Source: an uncultured Eubacteriales bacterium
Lineage (GTDB): Bacteria; Bacillota; Clostridia; Christensenellales; Borkfalkiaceae
Length of the DNA stretch: 14,954 nucleotides
NCBI GenBank assembly: GCA_958405585.1
Contig: CATYEP010000036.1
Span: forward strand, 1 to 14,954
Direction of reading: 5' to 3'
Below the pieces are notes generated by a model. That model ran no database searches, was not told where the DNA came from, and saw nothing but the letters and a program-made list of their open reading frames with translations. Positions 1-6,774 of this stretch are shown in pieces. Position numbers and translations under genes: made by a program. Numbering within the stretch: position 1 is the stretch's first letter; each line of letters opens with the position of its first letter.

Positions 1-2
1 TG

Positions 3-71
3 GGGGACAAAGTGACGGTACACGCTCCGAACGGGTTTGATTATCAGGTAGAGATCCGCGATATCAAGTAA
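3..71 (+). CDS. greA: C-terminal end of probable GreA-type transcription elongation factor (partial)
   Basis: Only the last 22 codons are in the window, ending in TAA at 69-71. The translated tail contains GDKVTV, then APNG, then YQVEI. This resembles the C-terminal FKBP-like domain of GreA, which typically reads GD-x-V-x-V-x-AP-x-G followed by a YEV-type strand and the stop. GreA rescues backtracked RNA polymerase by stimulating transcript cleavage. The identification rests on a very short segment; another protein with a small beta-barrel tail is possible. Confidence 0.55.
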   Translation, partial: GDKVTVHAPNGFDYQVEIRDIK

Positions 72-112
72 GGCGGACGTAAAAACAGCGAAAAAGGAAC
101 ATAATATACGAT

Positions 113-1135
113 ATGGACGCAAAAATCACCAAGAGTCGGCTGGGGCTGTTGCTTTCGTATGACTGGATCAAGATCATCGGGATCTGTCTTGCGGCGGTGC
201 TGATCTGGGCGTTGCTGTACACGATGCTTGCGACGCGGGCGACGAACGGACAAAAATTTGAAATTTATTCGTATGTAGACGTCAGGATGGATTCGTCTAT
301 GCTGGGGAGTCTGGACGATATGCACGCAAGCAAAGCGCTTTCAAACGATGTTTTGGATTTTTCTACGTACTCGCTGAATCAGGACGGGTATGAAGACATG
401 ATCTTGCAGGCGCATTTTTCGGCGGGGCAGGGCGATGTGATGTTTGTACCCGATCTTGCTTCGACTACGGCGGATGACGGGACTGTGACGTATGCGGGAT
501 TGACGGATTTTCTGTCGAGTTATCGTTCGAATGCGATCTGGCTGGGCGAGAACGGGTACGAGGAAGGCGGAAAGGTCGTCTACAACAAGAATTATTTCAC
601 ACAGTGCGAGGAATATCTCGGGAAATTCTTCAAAGATGCGTCCGGAGCGGCGGATTTTGCGGAGGGAACGCTGGACAAAGCGGCGGCGGAAACGAATTTC
701 CGTGCGCGGATCAAGGGCGACAAGCGTTACAAAAACGAAGCGCAGAGGCTGGAGGCTTTGGAGAAAGAGTATGAGCGTCTGGAAGCGCTGCGCGATTCCT
801 ATTGCCAGGTTCTGGAATGGGTGAGCAACGACAGTACGGACGATCCGATCGAGCTTCGCAAGACGACGATCACGGGGCAGGATGAAAACGGAACGGAAGT
901 GACGCTGAACTGGACGTACGCATTTGATCTGAGCAATCTGGAAGATCTGACGAAATTTGTGAGCAGGCCTGCGGAAGAAGGGGAGATCGACGGAGTGACG
1001 GCAGGAACGTATGTATCGGACAAGATGTGCATGGTCGTGCTGAATGGCGGAAGTGATGGCGAAGAGGACATGCGTTACGAGCCGTTCACCTTCTTGACGT
1101 ATCTTGTGGAAAAATTTGACAAAAAAGAGGCATAA
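113..1135 (+). CDS. Unrecognised single-pass membrane protein, 340 aa
   Basis: I do not recognise a named family. Residues about 20-41 form one hydrophobic segment (IIGICLAAVLIWALLYTML) after a short, positively charged N-terminus, so the protein is probably a membrane anchor with most of the chain outside the cytoplasm. There is no lipobox cysteine. The C-terminal part mixes acidic and aromatic residues, with a Glu/Leu/Arg-rich helical stretch (about residues 200-235) that could form a coiled coil. An AAGGA-type ribosome site lies near 94-98, a somewhat long distance from the ATG at 113. It sits just after the GreA-like gene and ends 63 bp before the next gene, with a strong hairpin in the gap, so it is probably its own unit or the end of the greA transcript. 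It could be a substrate-binding or envelope-associated protein, but nothing in the sequence proves this. Confidence 0.75.
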   Translation: MDAKITKSRLGLLLSYDWIKIIGICLAAVLIWALLYTMLATRATNGQKFEIYSYVDVRMDSSMLGSLDDMHASKALSNDVLDFSTYSLNQDGYEDMILQAHFSAGQGDVMFVPDLASTTADDGTVTYAGLTDFLSSYRSNAIWLGENGYEEGGKVVYNKNYFTQCEEYLGKFFKDASGAADFAEGTLDKAAAETNFRARIKGDKRYKNEAQRLEALEKEYERLEALRDSYCQVLEWVSNDSTDDPIELRKTTITGQDENGTEVTLNWTYAFDLSNLEDLTKFVSRPAEEGEIDGVTAGTYVSDKMCMVVLNGGSDGEEDMRYEPFTFLTYLVEKFDKKEA

Positions 1136-1144
1136 AAAGGACAA

Positions 1145-1180
1145 GCCCGCCGCAAAAAATTGCGGCGGGCGAAACCGCTT
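1145..1180 (+). terminator. 11-bp perfect hairpin after the membrane-protein gene
   Basis: GCCCGCCGCAA at 1145-1155 pairs perfectly with TTGCGGCGGGC at 1160-1170 around a 4-nt A loop, ten bases after the stop of the 340-aa gene. The T run (TTTTT) starts only about 8 bases after the stem, so it is not a textbook intrinsic terminator. Because the ribosome site of the next gene is at 1188-1193, the hairpin could also influence that gene's expression. Confidence 0.6.
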
Positions 1181-1198
1181 TTTCGCGAAGGAGATAAG

Positions 1199-2566
1199 AT
1201 GAAGCTGCATATATACGGCGCAATGAAAAATTACAAGAGCCGCAGACCGTTGCGGCTGCACATGCCGGGGCACAAAGCGGAAAAGAAGCTGTTTCCGCTG
1301 TTCAAGGATGCGCCGCTGGACATTACGGAGCTGTCGTTTTCGGACTGTCTGGAAAATGCGGACGGAGTGATCCGGGAAGCGGAAGCGGATATTGCTCAGA
1401 TTCTGGGAGCAAAGCGGAGCCATCTTCTGACGGACGGATCGACGGCGGGCGTTTATGCGATGCTGTATGCGGCGAAGAAGCAGGGCGGGAAGATCGCGAT
1501 CGCGCGCAATTCGCACAAGAGCGTGTACAATGCGTGCAGGGTGCTGGGGATCGAACCGTATCTTCTGAAGAACAACGAGCGGGACGGGATCCTGTTGCCT
1601 CCGACGGCATCGGACGTGGAAGAGGCATTTAAAAAGGAGACGAATCTGTGCGGCGTACTGATCACGTCGCCCGATTATTTCGGGAACGTGGCGGATCTTT
1701 CGGGTATCCGCAAGGTATGCGGCCGGTACGGAAAATTGCTGTTTGCCGACGGCGCGCACGGAGCCTATATGCGTTTCGACGCGGATGAAAAGGCGGCATA
1801 TGCGGGAAATTTTGCCCAGGCGTGGGTGGACGGCGCGCACAAGACGCTGCCGACGCTGACGCAGGGCGCGGTTTTGAATGTAAACGACGAGGAGCTGGAG
1901 GAGAGCATTGCGGAAGGGCTGGATCTGTTCCGCACGACAAGCCCGTCGTATCCGATCATGGCGTCCGTGGAATACGGCGTGAAGTTCATGCAGGAGCAGG
2001 GCGCGGCGCTGATCGACGCATTCCGCCGACAGTTTGCGTTTATCAAGGCGCGGCTGAAAAAGCGCGGCGTGCGCTTTTATGAAGACAGCCGCACGCTGGT
2101 TCTGGCGGTGGATTTCGGCGGGGCGGGGATCCGCGCGCAGGCTGCGGCGGAAGAGCTGGAGCGCCGCGGCATCTTTGCGGAACTGGAAGACGGAAGGTAC
2201 GTCTTGTTTTATTTTTCGCCGCTCACGCGCGTGTCGGCGCTTTCCAGACTGGAACGCGCGGTCTGTTCCGTGTGGCGCATGAAACAATTCCGCGGCGGCA
2301 GTGTCCCGCAGCAGAAATATGTTTCGGGCATCAAAAAGTTCAGCTATCTCACGGCGCATACGCTCGCGTATGAATACATTCCCGTCGGGGAGTCGGCAGG
2401 CAGGATCGCCGCGCGCAACGCGGGCATCACGCCGCCCTGTTACCCGATCGTCATCGCAGGAGAGCAGATCACGCCGCAGGCGGTGCAGGCGCTTACGGAT
2501 GCGCCGCATACTTTCGGGTTGAAAGATAAAAAGATCGCGGTTACAAAGATCGGCGGCAGGGAATAA
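1199..2566 (+). CDS. Orn/Lys/Arg decarboxylase family PLP enzyme (YaaO-like)
   Basis: This is a 455-aa fold-type I PLP protein of the Orn/Lys/Arg decarboxylase major-domain family. The N-terminus has the family's LHMPGHK motif, followed by ITELSF-x-DCLENADG and LTDGSTAG (cofactor phosphate region). DGAHGAY contains the Asp (about D184) that would bind the PLP pyridine nitrogen. DGAHKTLPTLTQGA contains the Schiff-base lysine (about K215). The start is the ATG at 1199, with AAGGAG at 1188-1193 five bases upstream. A longer reading from TTG 1160 would begin inside the hairpin arm and is not supported. In B. subtilis the homologue YaaO lies directly upstream of tmk, as here. The substrate (arginine, lysine, ornithine or other) cannot be read from the sequence. 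It is shorter than the classic inducible decarboxylases of over 700 aa, as expected for this family. Confidence 0.88.
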   Translation: MKLHIYGAMKNYKSRRPLRLHMPGHKAEKKLFPLFKDAPLDITELSFSDCLENADGVIREAEADIAQILGAKRSHLLTDGSTAGVYAMLYAAKKQGGKIAIARNSHKSVYNACRVLGIEPYLLKNNERDGILLPPTASDVEEAFKKETNLCGVLITSPDYFGNVADLSGIRKVCGRYGKLLFADGAHGAYMRFDADEKAAYAGNFAQAWVDGAHKTLPTLTQGAVLNVNDEELEESIAEGLDLFRTTSPSYPIMASVEYGVKFMQEQGAALIDAFRRQFAFIKARLKKRGVRFYEDSRTLVLAVDFGGAGIRAQAAAEELERRGIFAELEDGRYVLFYFSPLTRVSALSRLERAVCSVWRMKQFRGGSVPQQKYVSGIKKFSYLTAHTLAYEYIPVGESAGRIAARNAGITPPCYPIVIAGEQITPQAVQALTDAPHTFGLKDKKIAVTKIGGRE

Positions 2567-2689
2567 AAAATCGCAGAACGTGCGGCAGAAATTGCAGGGA
2601 ATGGCGCGGGAACTGTAAGCGGAGAGGCGCGGCCGAAAAGATCGCCGCAGGACGAAACAGAGATTTAACGAAAAAACGGGCATACGTAT

Positions 2690-3322
2690 ATGAAAAATAA
2701 AGGCAGATTTATTGCATTTGAAGGATGTGAAGGGGTCGGAAAGTCGACGCAGATGCGTTTGTTGTCGGAATATCTTACGGAGCGGGGGATTGCGCACATC
2801 ATCACGCGCGAGCCGGGCGGCGGAGAGATTTCGGAAGCGATCCGCAAGATCATTCTTAACGGAAAGTTCACGTCGATGACGGACGAGTGCGAAGCGCTGT
2901 TGTATGCGGCGGCGCGCGTGCAGCACCTGGCAGACACGGTGATCCCTGCGCTGGAGCGGGGCGAAACGGTGCTCTGCGACCGTTATATTTTTTCTTCGCT
3001 GGCGTACCAGGGCGGCGGCAGAGGGCTGAGCCGCAAGTTTTTGTTGGAGATCAACAGTTACGCGGCGGAAAATTATATGCCGGACATCACCTTGTTTCTG
3101 GATCTGCCGCCGGCGCGCGCGTTTGAGCGCAAGCACGGCGCGGATAAGGACGACCGCATCGAGCAGGCGGGGGCAGCATTTCATTGCAAAGTGTACGAGA
3201 CGTACAAAGAGCTTTTGAACGAGTTTCCGGGGAAGCTGGCGGCGGTGGACTGTTCGGGCGAGAAGCAGGAAACGCAGGCGAAGATCCGCGCCCTGCTTAC
3301 GGAAAAGGGATTTATCGAGTGA
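2690..3322 (+). CDS. tmk: Thymidylate kinase
   Basis: The 210-aa product phosphorylates dTMP to dTDP for DNA synthesis in the cytoplasm. The P-loop EGCEGVGKST is at residues 11-20, EPGGGEISEAIR (TMP/ATP site) at about 41-52, and the DRYIFSSLAYQGGGRGL substrate motif at 97-113. A LID-like RKHGADKDDRIE segment is at about 147-158. Length and motif order match bacterial Tmk, and all key residues are present. There is no good Shine-Dalgarno sequence ahead of the ATG, only A-rich sequence, but the motif spacing supports this start. It lies between the decarboxylase-like gene and holB, the usual Firmicutes order. The 123-bp upstream gap holds no clear promoter. Confidence 0.95.
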   Translation: MKNKGRFIAFEGCEGVGKSTQMRLLSEYLTERGIAHIITREPGGGEISEAIRKIILNGKFTSMTDECEALLYAAARVQHLADTVIPALERGETVLCDRYIFSSLAYQGGGRGLSRKFLLEINSYAAENYMPDITLFLDLPPARAFERKHGADKDDRIEQAGAAFHCKVYETYKELLNEFPGKLAAVDCSGEKQETQAKIRALLTEKGFIE

Positions 3323-3378
3323 CAGTGCGGCGCAAAAACGGTCGCACGTAAGCGCGTTTCGGCGTCGGGGGTGAAGCG

Positions 3379-4302
3379 ATGCAGCTTTTTGAGAGCAGTA
3401 AAGCGTATAAGATCGTGGAAGGTGACGCGCAGGCGGGGCGGCTTTCGCACGCCTATCTTTTGGTGAGTCCGGACGCAAAGAATCTGCGGGGCTGGCTGAA
3501 AGAGCTTGCGGCGGTTTTGTTGGGAGCGGACGCGCGTGCGGCGCGGCTGATCGCGCAGGAGCAGTACAGCGACTGCCGTATTTTTCCGTCGGAAGGAGAA
3601 AAGGCTGGCGTGGCGGAAGTGCGTGCTATGCTGGATGACGTGTATATCAAGCCGGTGGAAGGGACAAAAAAGGTATTTGTACTGGACAATGTGCAGGATA
3701 TGCTGGCGTCGGCGCAGAACAAACTTTTAAAAGTTTTGGAAGAACCGCCGGAAAACGTATATTTTTTGCTGGGGGCAACGAGTGAGTTCCCCGTATTGAC
3801 GACGGTGAAGTCGCGAACGAAGCGGCTGGATCTTGCGGGATTTACGGAAGAAGAAACGGAGAGGTATCTGCGGGAGAAATATCCGCACCGTACGGACGCG
3901 AAAGAGATCGCGGCGGTATCGGGCGGGATTTTGAGCAAAGCGGACGAACTGGCGCAGGCGCCGGATGCGTCGGGGCAGGAAGCGGCGAGGCTTTTGTCGG
4001 TGCTTTCGCCTGCGGCGATCCCCGCGGAAGCTCGCAAGGTTACGGACAGACAGGAAGCGGCGAGGCTTTTGTCGGCGATGCGGCTGATCCTGCGGGACGC
4101 GCTGGTTCTCAAGACGGGCGGCGCGGCGCCGCTTACGGCGACGGACGCACAGACGCTGCGGCGGATCGCGGGACGTTACAGCGCGGCGGGACTTGTCCGC
4201 GCACAGGAAAAAATCACGCAGACGGAAAAATATTTGAAGTTCAACGCCAACGTTTCCATGAGTCTGGAAGAGTTGTTTGTCGGAATTTTGGAGGGACGAT
4301 GA
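3379..4302 (+). CDS. holB: DNA polymerase III delta' subunit
   Basis: The 307-aa product is a clamp-loader subunit of the replicative polymerase. LSHAYLLVSP near residues 22-31 is the typical N-terminal strand. VRAMLDDVYIKPVEG-x-KKVFVLDNVQDM precedes the hallmark AQNKLLKVLEEPPENVYFLL (about residues 113-132). The SRC motif position reads SRT here. As usual for delta', there is no functional Walker A. The cysteine-rich zinc module of many clamp-loader subunits is also not visible. The ATG at 3379 follows GGGGGTG. The stop overlaps the ricT start (ATGA at 4299-4302), so the two are translationally coupled. The C-terminal helical region contains an exact 25-bp in-frame repeat (see findings). Confidence 0.9.
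   Translation: MQLFESSKAYKIVEGDAQAGRLSHAYLLVSPDAKNLRGWLKELAAVLLGADARAARLIAQEQYSDCRIFPSEGEKAGVAEVRAMLDDVYIKPVEGTKKVFVLDNVQDMLASAQNKLLKVLEEPPENVYFLLGATSEFPVLTTVKSRTKRLDLAGFTEEETERYLREKYPHRTDAKEIAAVSGGILSKADELAQAPDASGQEAARLLSVLSPAAIPAEARKVTDRQEAARLLSAMRLILRDALVLKTGGAAPLTATDAQTLRRIAGRYSAAGLVRAQEKITQTEKYLKFNANVSMSLEELFVGILEGR
3976..4075 (+). repeat. Exact 25-bp direct repeat, 75 bp apart, inside holB
   Basis: Bases 3976-4000 and 4051-4075 are identical over 25 bp. Both lie in the same reading frame and encode QEAARLLS. The offset is 75 bp (25 codons), so the frame is kept. This looks like a local duplication whose middle part has since diverged. Confidence 0.85.
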
Positions 4303-5171
4303 AAGTAATCGGGGTCAAATTCAAAGACGGCGGAAAGATTTATTATTTTGCGCCGAGAGAAAACGAAACATATGAAGAGGGAATGCAGGTGGTCGTGGAG
4401 ACGAGCAAGAGTACGGAATTTGCGTACGTTGCGTTTCCGCCGAAGGAAGTGGAGGAATCGGAAGTGATCCAGCCGCTCAAACCCATTCTGCGTATAGCGA
4501 CGGATAAAGACCGTGAGCAGGTGAAGCGCAATCTGGAGCGCAAGCCGCAGGCGATGAAGATCGCGCAGGAGAAGATCGAAAAACATAAGCTGGACATGAA
4601 ACTCATTGACTGCGAGTTTGCGTTCGACGGAAATAAGGTCATTTTTTATTTTGCGGCGGACGGGCGCGTGGATTTCCGCGAGCTGGTCAAAGATCTGGCG
4701 GCGGCGTTCCATATCCGCATCGGATTGCGGCAGGTGGGGATCCGCGACGAGACGCGGCTTTTGGGCGGGATCGCACCGTGCGGCAGAGAATGCTGTTGTG
4801 CGGGTGCGATGTCTGATTTCCGCAAAGTGTCCATAAAGATGGCAAAAGTGCAGGGGCTTTCGCTGAATCCGGGCAAGATCAGCGGGCTTTGCGGAAGGCT
4901 GATGTGCTGCCTGAGCTATGAAAACGACTATTACAGCGAGGCATACAAAAAGATGCCGAAGGTCGGGGCGGAGGTTTCCACGCCGGACGGACGCGGAACG
5001 GTGGTATCGGAGAATATGCTGAAGATGACGGTACGGGTAAAGATCGAAAAGGACGGAAGCCTGGTTTACAAAGATTTTCCTCTGGAGAATATCCGTTTCA
5101 AGAACAGGAAGGATGAAAGAGAGGAAAGGGAAGACAAGGTAGATGCGGAGCTGAAGGATCTTGAAGATTGA
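4299..5171 (+). CDS. ricT: PSP1-domain protein RicT (YaaT)
   Basis: The 290-aa PSP1 family protein resembles B. subtilis RicT/YaaT, a member of the Y-complex that acts with RNase Y in mRNA maturation and influences sporulation and biofilm. The signature is clear: IRDETRLLGGIAPCGRECCC, then DFRKVSIKMAKVQGLSLNP, then SGLCGRLMCCLSYE. These give the conserved cysteine clusters (CGRECCC and CGRLMCC) associated with iron-sulfur binding in the Ric complex. The C-terminus has a KOW-like strand region (VGAEVSTPDGRGTVVSE) and an acidic, Lys/Glu-rich tail. It starts at the ATG overlapping the holB stop. The holB–ricT pairing matches Firmicutes synteny. Confidence 0.93.
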   Translation: MKVIGVKFKDGGKIYYFAPRENETYEEGMQVVVETSKSTEFAYVAFPPKEVEESEVIQPLKPILRIATDKDREQVKRNLERKPQAMKIAQEKIEKHKLDMKLIDCEFAFDGNKVIFYFAADGRVDFRELVKDLAAAFHIRIGLRQVGIRDETRLLGGIAPCGRECCCAGAMSDFRKVSIKMAKVQGLSLNPGKISGLCGRLMCCLSYENDYYSEAYKKMPKVGAEVSTPDGRGTVVSENMLKMTVRVKIEKDGSLVYKDFPLENIRFKNRKDEREEREDKVDAELKDLED

Positions 5172-5209
5172 CGCTTGATGCTTTTGCGGGACGGAAAGGG
5201 AGCGCGAGA

Positions 5210-5267
5210 AAAAATTTAAAATTTTTTTGTGCGGAGACTTTACGAAACGCGGAAGTTATGGTATAAT
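5210..5267 (+). promoter_or_regulatory. Ferredoxin promoter with A/T-rich upstream element
   Basis: A -10 box TATAAT is at 5262-5267, preceded by TGG (extended -10). A -35 box TTTACG is at 5239-5244, with exactly 17 bp between. The A6T3A4T7 tract at 5210-5228 lies where an UP element would sit. The predicted start is near 5274, about 37 bases before the ATG. This suggests strong constitutive transcription by the housekeeping sigma factor. Confidence 0.8.
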
Positions 5268-5310
5268 AAAAAAAACGGAAACGTTAGAGATTATTTGGAG
5301 GTAGGAAACA

Positions 5311-5484
5311 ATGGCACATAAAATTTCGGAAGAATGCATCAGCTGCGGTGCATGCGCGGAGACTTGTCCCGTAAACGCGATTTCGCAGGGAGATACGCAG
5401 TACCAGATCGATCCGGACGTGTGCATCGATTGCGGCGCGTGTGAAGACGGATGCCCTGTCGGCGCGATCAAGCCGGAAGAGTAA
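5311..5484 (+). CDS. 2[4Fe-4S] clostridial-type ferredoxin
   Basis: This small 57-aa protein is a soluble low-potential electron carrier of anaerobic metabolism. Two CxxCxxCxxxCP motifs are complete: C9, C12, C15, C19 followed by Pro, and C38, C41, C44, C48 followed by Pro. Each set would ligate clusters in the usual crossed arrangement. GGAGGT at 5297-5302 lies 8 bases before the ATG. It is monocistronic, with its own promoter and a strong terminator. Length and motif layout are typical of clostridial ferredoxins; the redox partner cannot be told from here. Confidence 0.95.
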   Translation: MAHKISEECISCGACAETCPVNAISQGDTQYQIDPDVCIDCGACEDGCPVGAIKPEE

Positions 5485-5496
5485 GAAAAAAAATTA

Positions 5497-5536
5497 CGGC
5501 GCGCAAGCGTTGGTTTGCGCGCCGGATTTTTATTTT
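5497..5536 (+). terminator. Intrinsic terminator of the ferredoxin gene
   Basis: CGGCGCGCAA (5497-5506) pairs perfectly with TTGCGCGCCG (5515-5524) around an 8-nt loop, followed by GATTTTTATTTT. It starts 13 bases after the ferredoxin stop. Confidence 0.92.
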
Positions 5537-5559
5537 CGGCAAGAATTAAACAAAATAAC

Positions 5560-5635
5560 GGGGATATAGCTCATCTGGTAGAGCGCTTGAATGGCATTCA
5601 AGAGGTGGACGGTTCGAGTCCGTTTATCTCCACCA
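5560..5635 (+). tRNA. tRNA-Ala (anticodon GGC)
   Basis: This is a full 76-nt cloverleaf with encoded CCA. Acceptor stem GGGGATA pairs with TATCTCC (one G·U). The D-arm is GCTC…GAGC. The anticodon stem CTTGA/TCAAG encloses the loop ATGGCAT, giving anticodon GGC. The T-arm GACGG/CCGTT (one G·U) encloses TTCGAGT. All invariant positions I checked are present. Its 3' end is overlapped by the antisense open frame of the broken recombinase and forms the start of a 20-bp direct repeat, consistent with use as an integration site. Confidence 0.96.
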
Positions 5636-5726
5636 TAACGGAACTATCCGAACCTTTCGGGTAGTTCTTTTCATTTTGGTTCGGATTTGTTGTACTACTT
5701 CCCAGTATAACGGAACTATCCGAACC
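5635..5726 (+). repeat. 20-bp direct repeat starting at the tRNA-Ala 3' end (possible att remnant)
   Basis: ATAACGGAACTATCCGAACC occurs at 5635-5654, beginning with the terminal A of the tRNA CCA, and again exactly at 5707-5726. Between them, GGTTCGGAT (5678-5686) is the reverse complement of the last nine bases of each copy. The copies lie at the tail of a serine recombinase, so they may be attachment-site relics. Confidence 0.75.
5641..5677 (+). terminator. Intrinsic terminator of tRNA-Ala
   Basis: GAACTATCCGAA (5641-5652) pairs with TTCGGGTAGTTC (5656-5667) over 12 bp with one G·U, a 3-nt loop, then TTTTCATTTT. It lies 5 bases after the tRNA CCA. Its left arm is part of the duplicated 20-bp sequence. 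Confidence 0.8.
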
Positions 5727-5741
5727 AAGCCAATAAGAAAG

Positions 5742-5767
5742 ATCCCGAGGACTATTGTCCCCGGGAT
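5742..5767 (-). terminator. Hairpin with U-rich tail in the recombinase 3' region
   Basis: Read on the minus strand, ATCCCGGGGAC pairs with GTCCTCGGGAT over 11 bp (one G·U) around AATA, followed by CTTTCTTATT. It resembles the recombinase's own terminator, yet it lies inside its open frame. This suggests either that the frame now reads past its original end, or that the hairpin is coding by chance. Confidence 0.5.
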
Positions 5768-6774
5768 TTGTTTCGTCCGTGTAATTGTAAAAGATTTCGA
5801 CTTTGTCTTCGTAGACAATGATTTTTTGGATAAGCGTATGGATGAGCGTTTTCGGCTTTTTCAGAATCGCGTTTGTAAGGTACGCCATCACTTTTTCTTT
5901 TGTAAGGATTTTCTGTTCGTTGTATTTTTCCAGTTCTATTTTATCTTCTATATCGGTCAGCTGCTTTTCCAATTCATTCATGCGCGTTTGTGTGGTCGTA
6001 TTGAAAATGCCGCTTTCAATGGTTTTCATGATATTTTCCAAAGCGCGGCGTGTTTCTTTGCGTTCATTTTCCAAAAGAGATAAAACACTCGTATCTTTCA
6101 TTTTCTTTTCGTATGCGCGCATAATGCCGTCTGCAATCCTGTTGAGCTGGTCTTGATCCGACAAAAGCTGTATCGTAACATCGAGGATCAATTTGTCAAA
6201 TTTATCTTTCGGGAGGGTAGATTTCGTACAGGATTTGTCGCGTTTTCTTGCCATACATTTATAATAATGTGAGATTTTCCCCGTATGAGAGGTGCCGCTC
6301 TCACCGTGCATATTTTTGCCGCAAAGTCCGCAAATGAGTTTTCCTTTCAAAAGGAAATCAGTCCGAACGCTTCTGGAACCAATTTTGTTTTTTGCCAGAA
6401 TCGCTTTTACGTCGTCAAACAACTGTTTCGGAACGATTGCGGGAAAAATATTATCATAGACGCCTTCATCGTATCTGCAGATACCGATGTATTTTTCAAG
6501 GCGCAGCATTTGGTAGACAGTGTTCATTGCAAAAGGTCTTCCTTTATAGGTAATGCCTTTTCCCGCAAGGTTTTGCAGGATCCCTTTTACGGTAATCCCT
6601 TGGGCGTAGTATTGAAAGATTTGTCTAACAATCGTAGCCTCGTCTTCTTTGATATAAACTTTTTTCTTTTCTACATAATATCCGTAAGGAAGGATGCCTC
6701 CTGAATAGTATCCTTTGACGCGGTTTTCGTGCAATCCTCGGCGGATTTTTTGCGAGAGTTCCGCAGAGGAGGTT

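Noticed and set aside
1160..1198. TTG start extending the decarboxylase-like gene
   Set aside because: It begins in the right arm of a hairpin, while ATG 1199 has AAGGAG at proper distance and the family's usual N-terminus.
341..3478. A 1045-codon open frame on the minus strand across four genes
   Set aside because: It is Arg/His/Leu-rich, has no domain motif, and crosses four well-supported plus-strand genes and their gaps. It is a by-product of strong GC and codon bias in three genes that happen to share a frame.
5256..5471. Minus-strand open frame opposite the ferredoxin
   Set aside because: Antisense of two iron-sulfur motifs; repeated His/Ala/Pro composition mirrors the Cys-rich repeats, with no ribosome site.
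5635..5726. CRISPR-like repeat
   Set aside because: Only two copies, with an interval holding a terminator and coding sequence; no further units and no cas genes.
6285..6704. Plus-strand open frame of 139 codons opposite the recombinase
   Set aside because: Low-complexity Phe/Val-rich shadow of the recombinase; the minus frame has zinc-ribbon and recombinase motifs.
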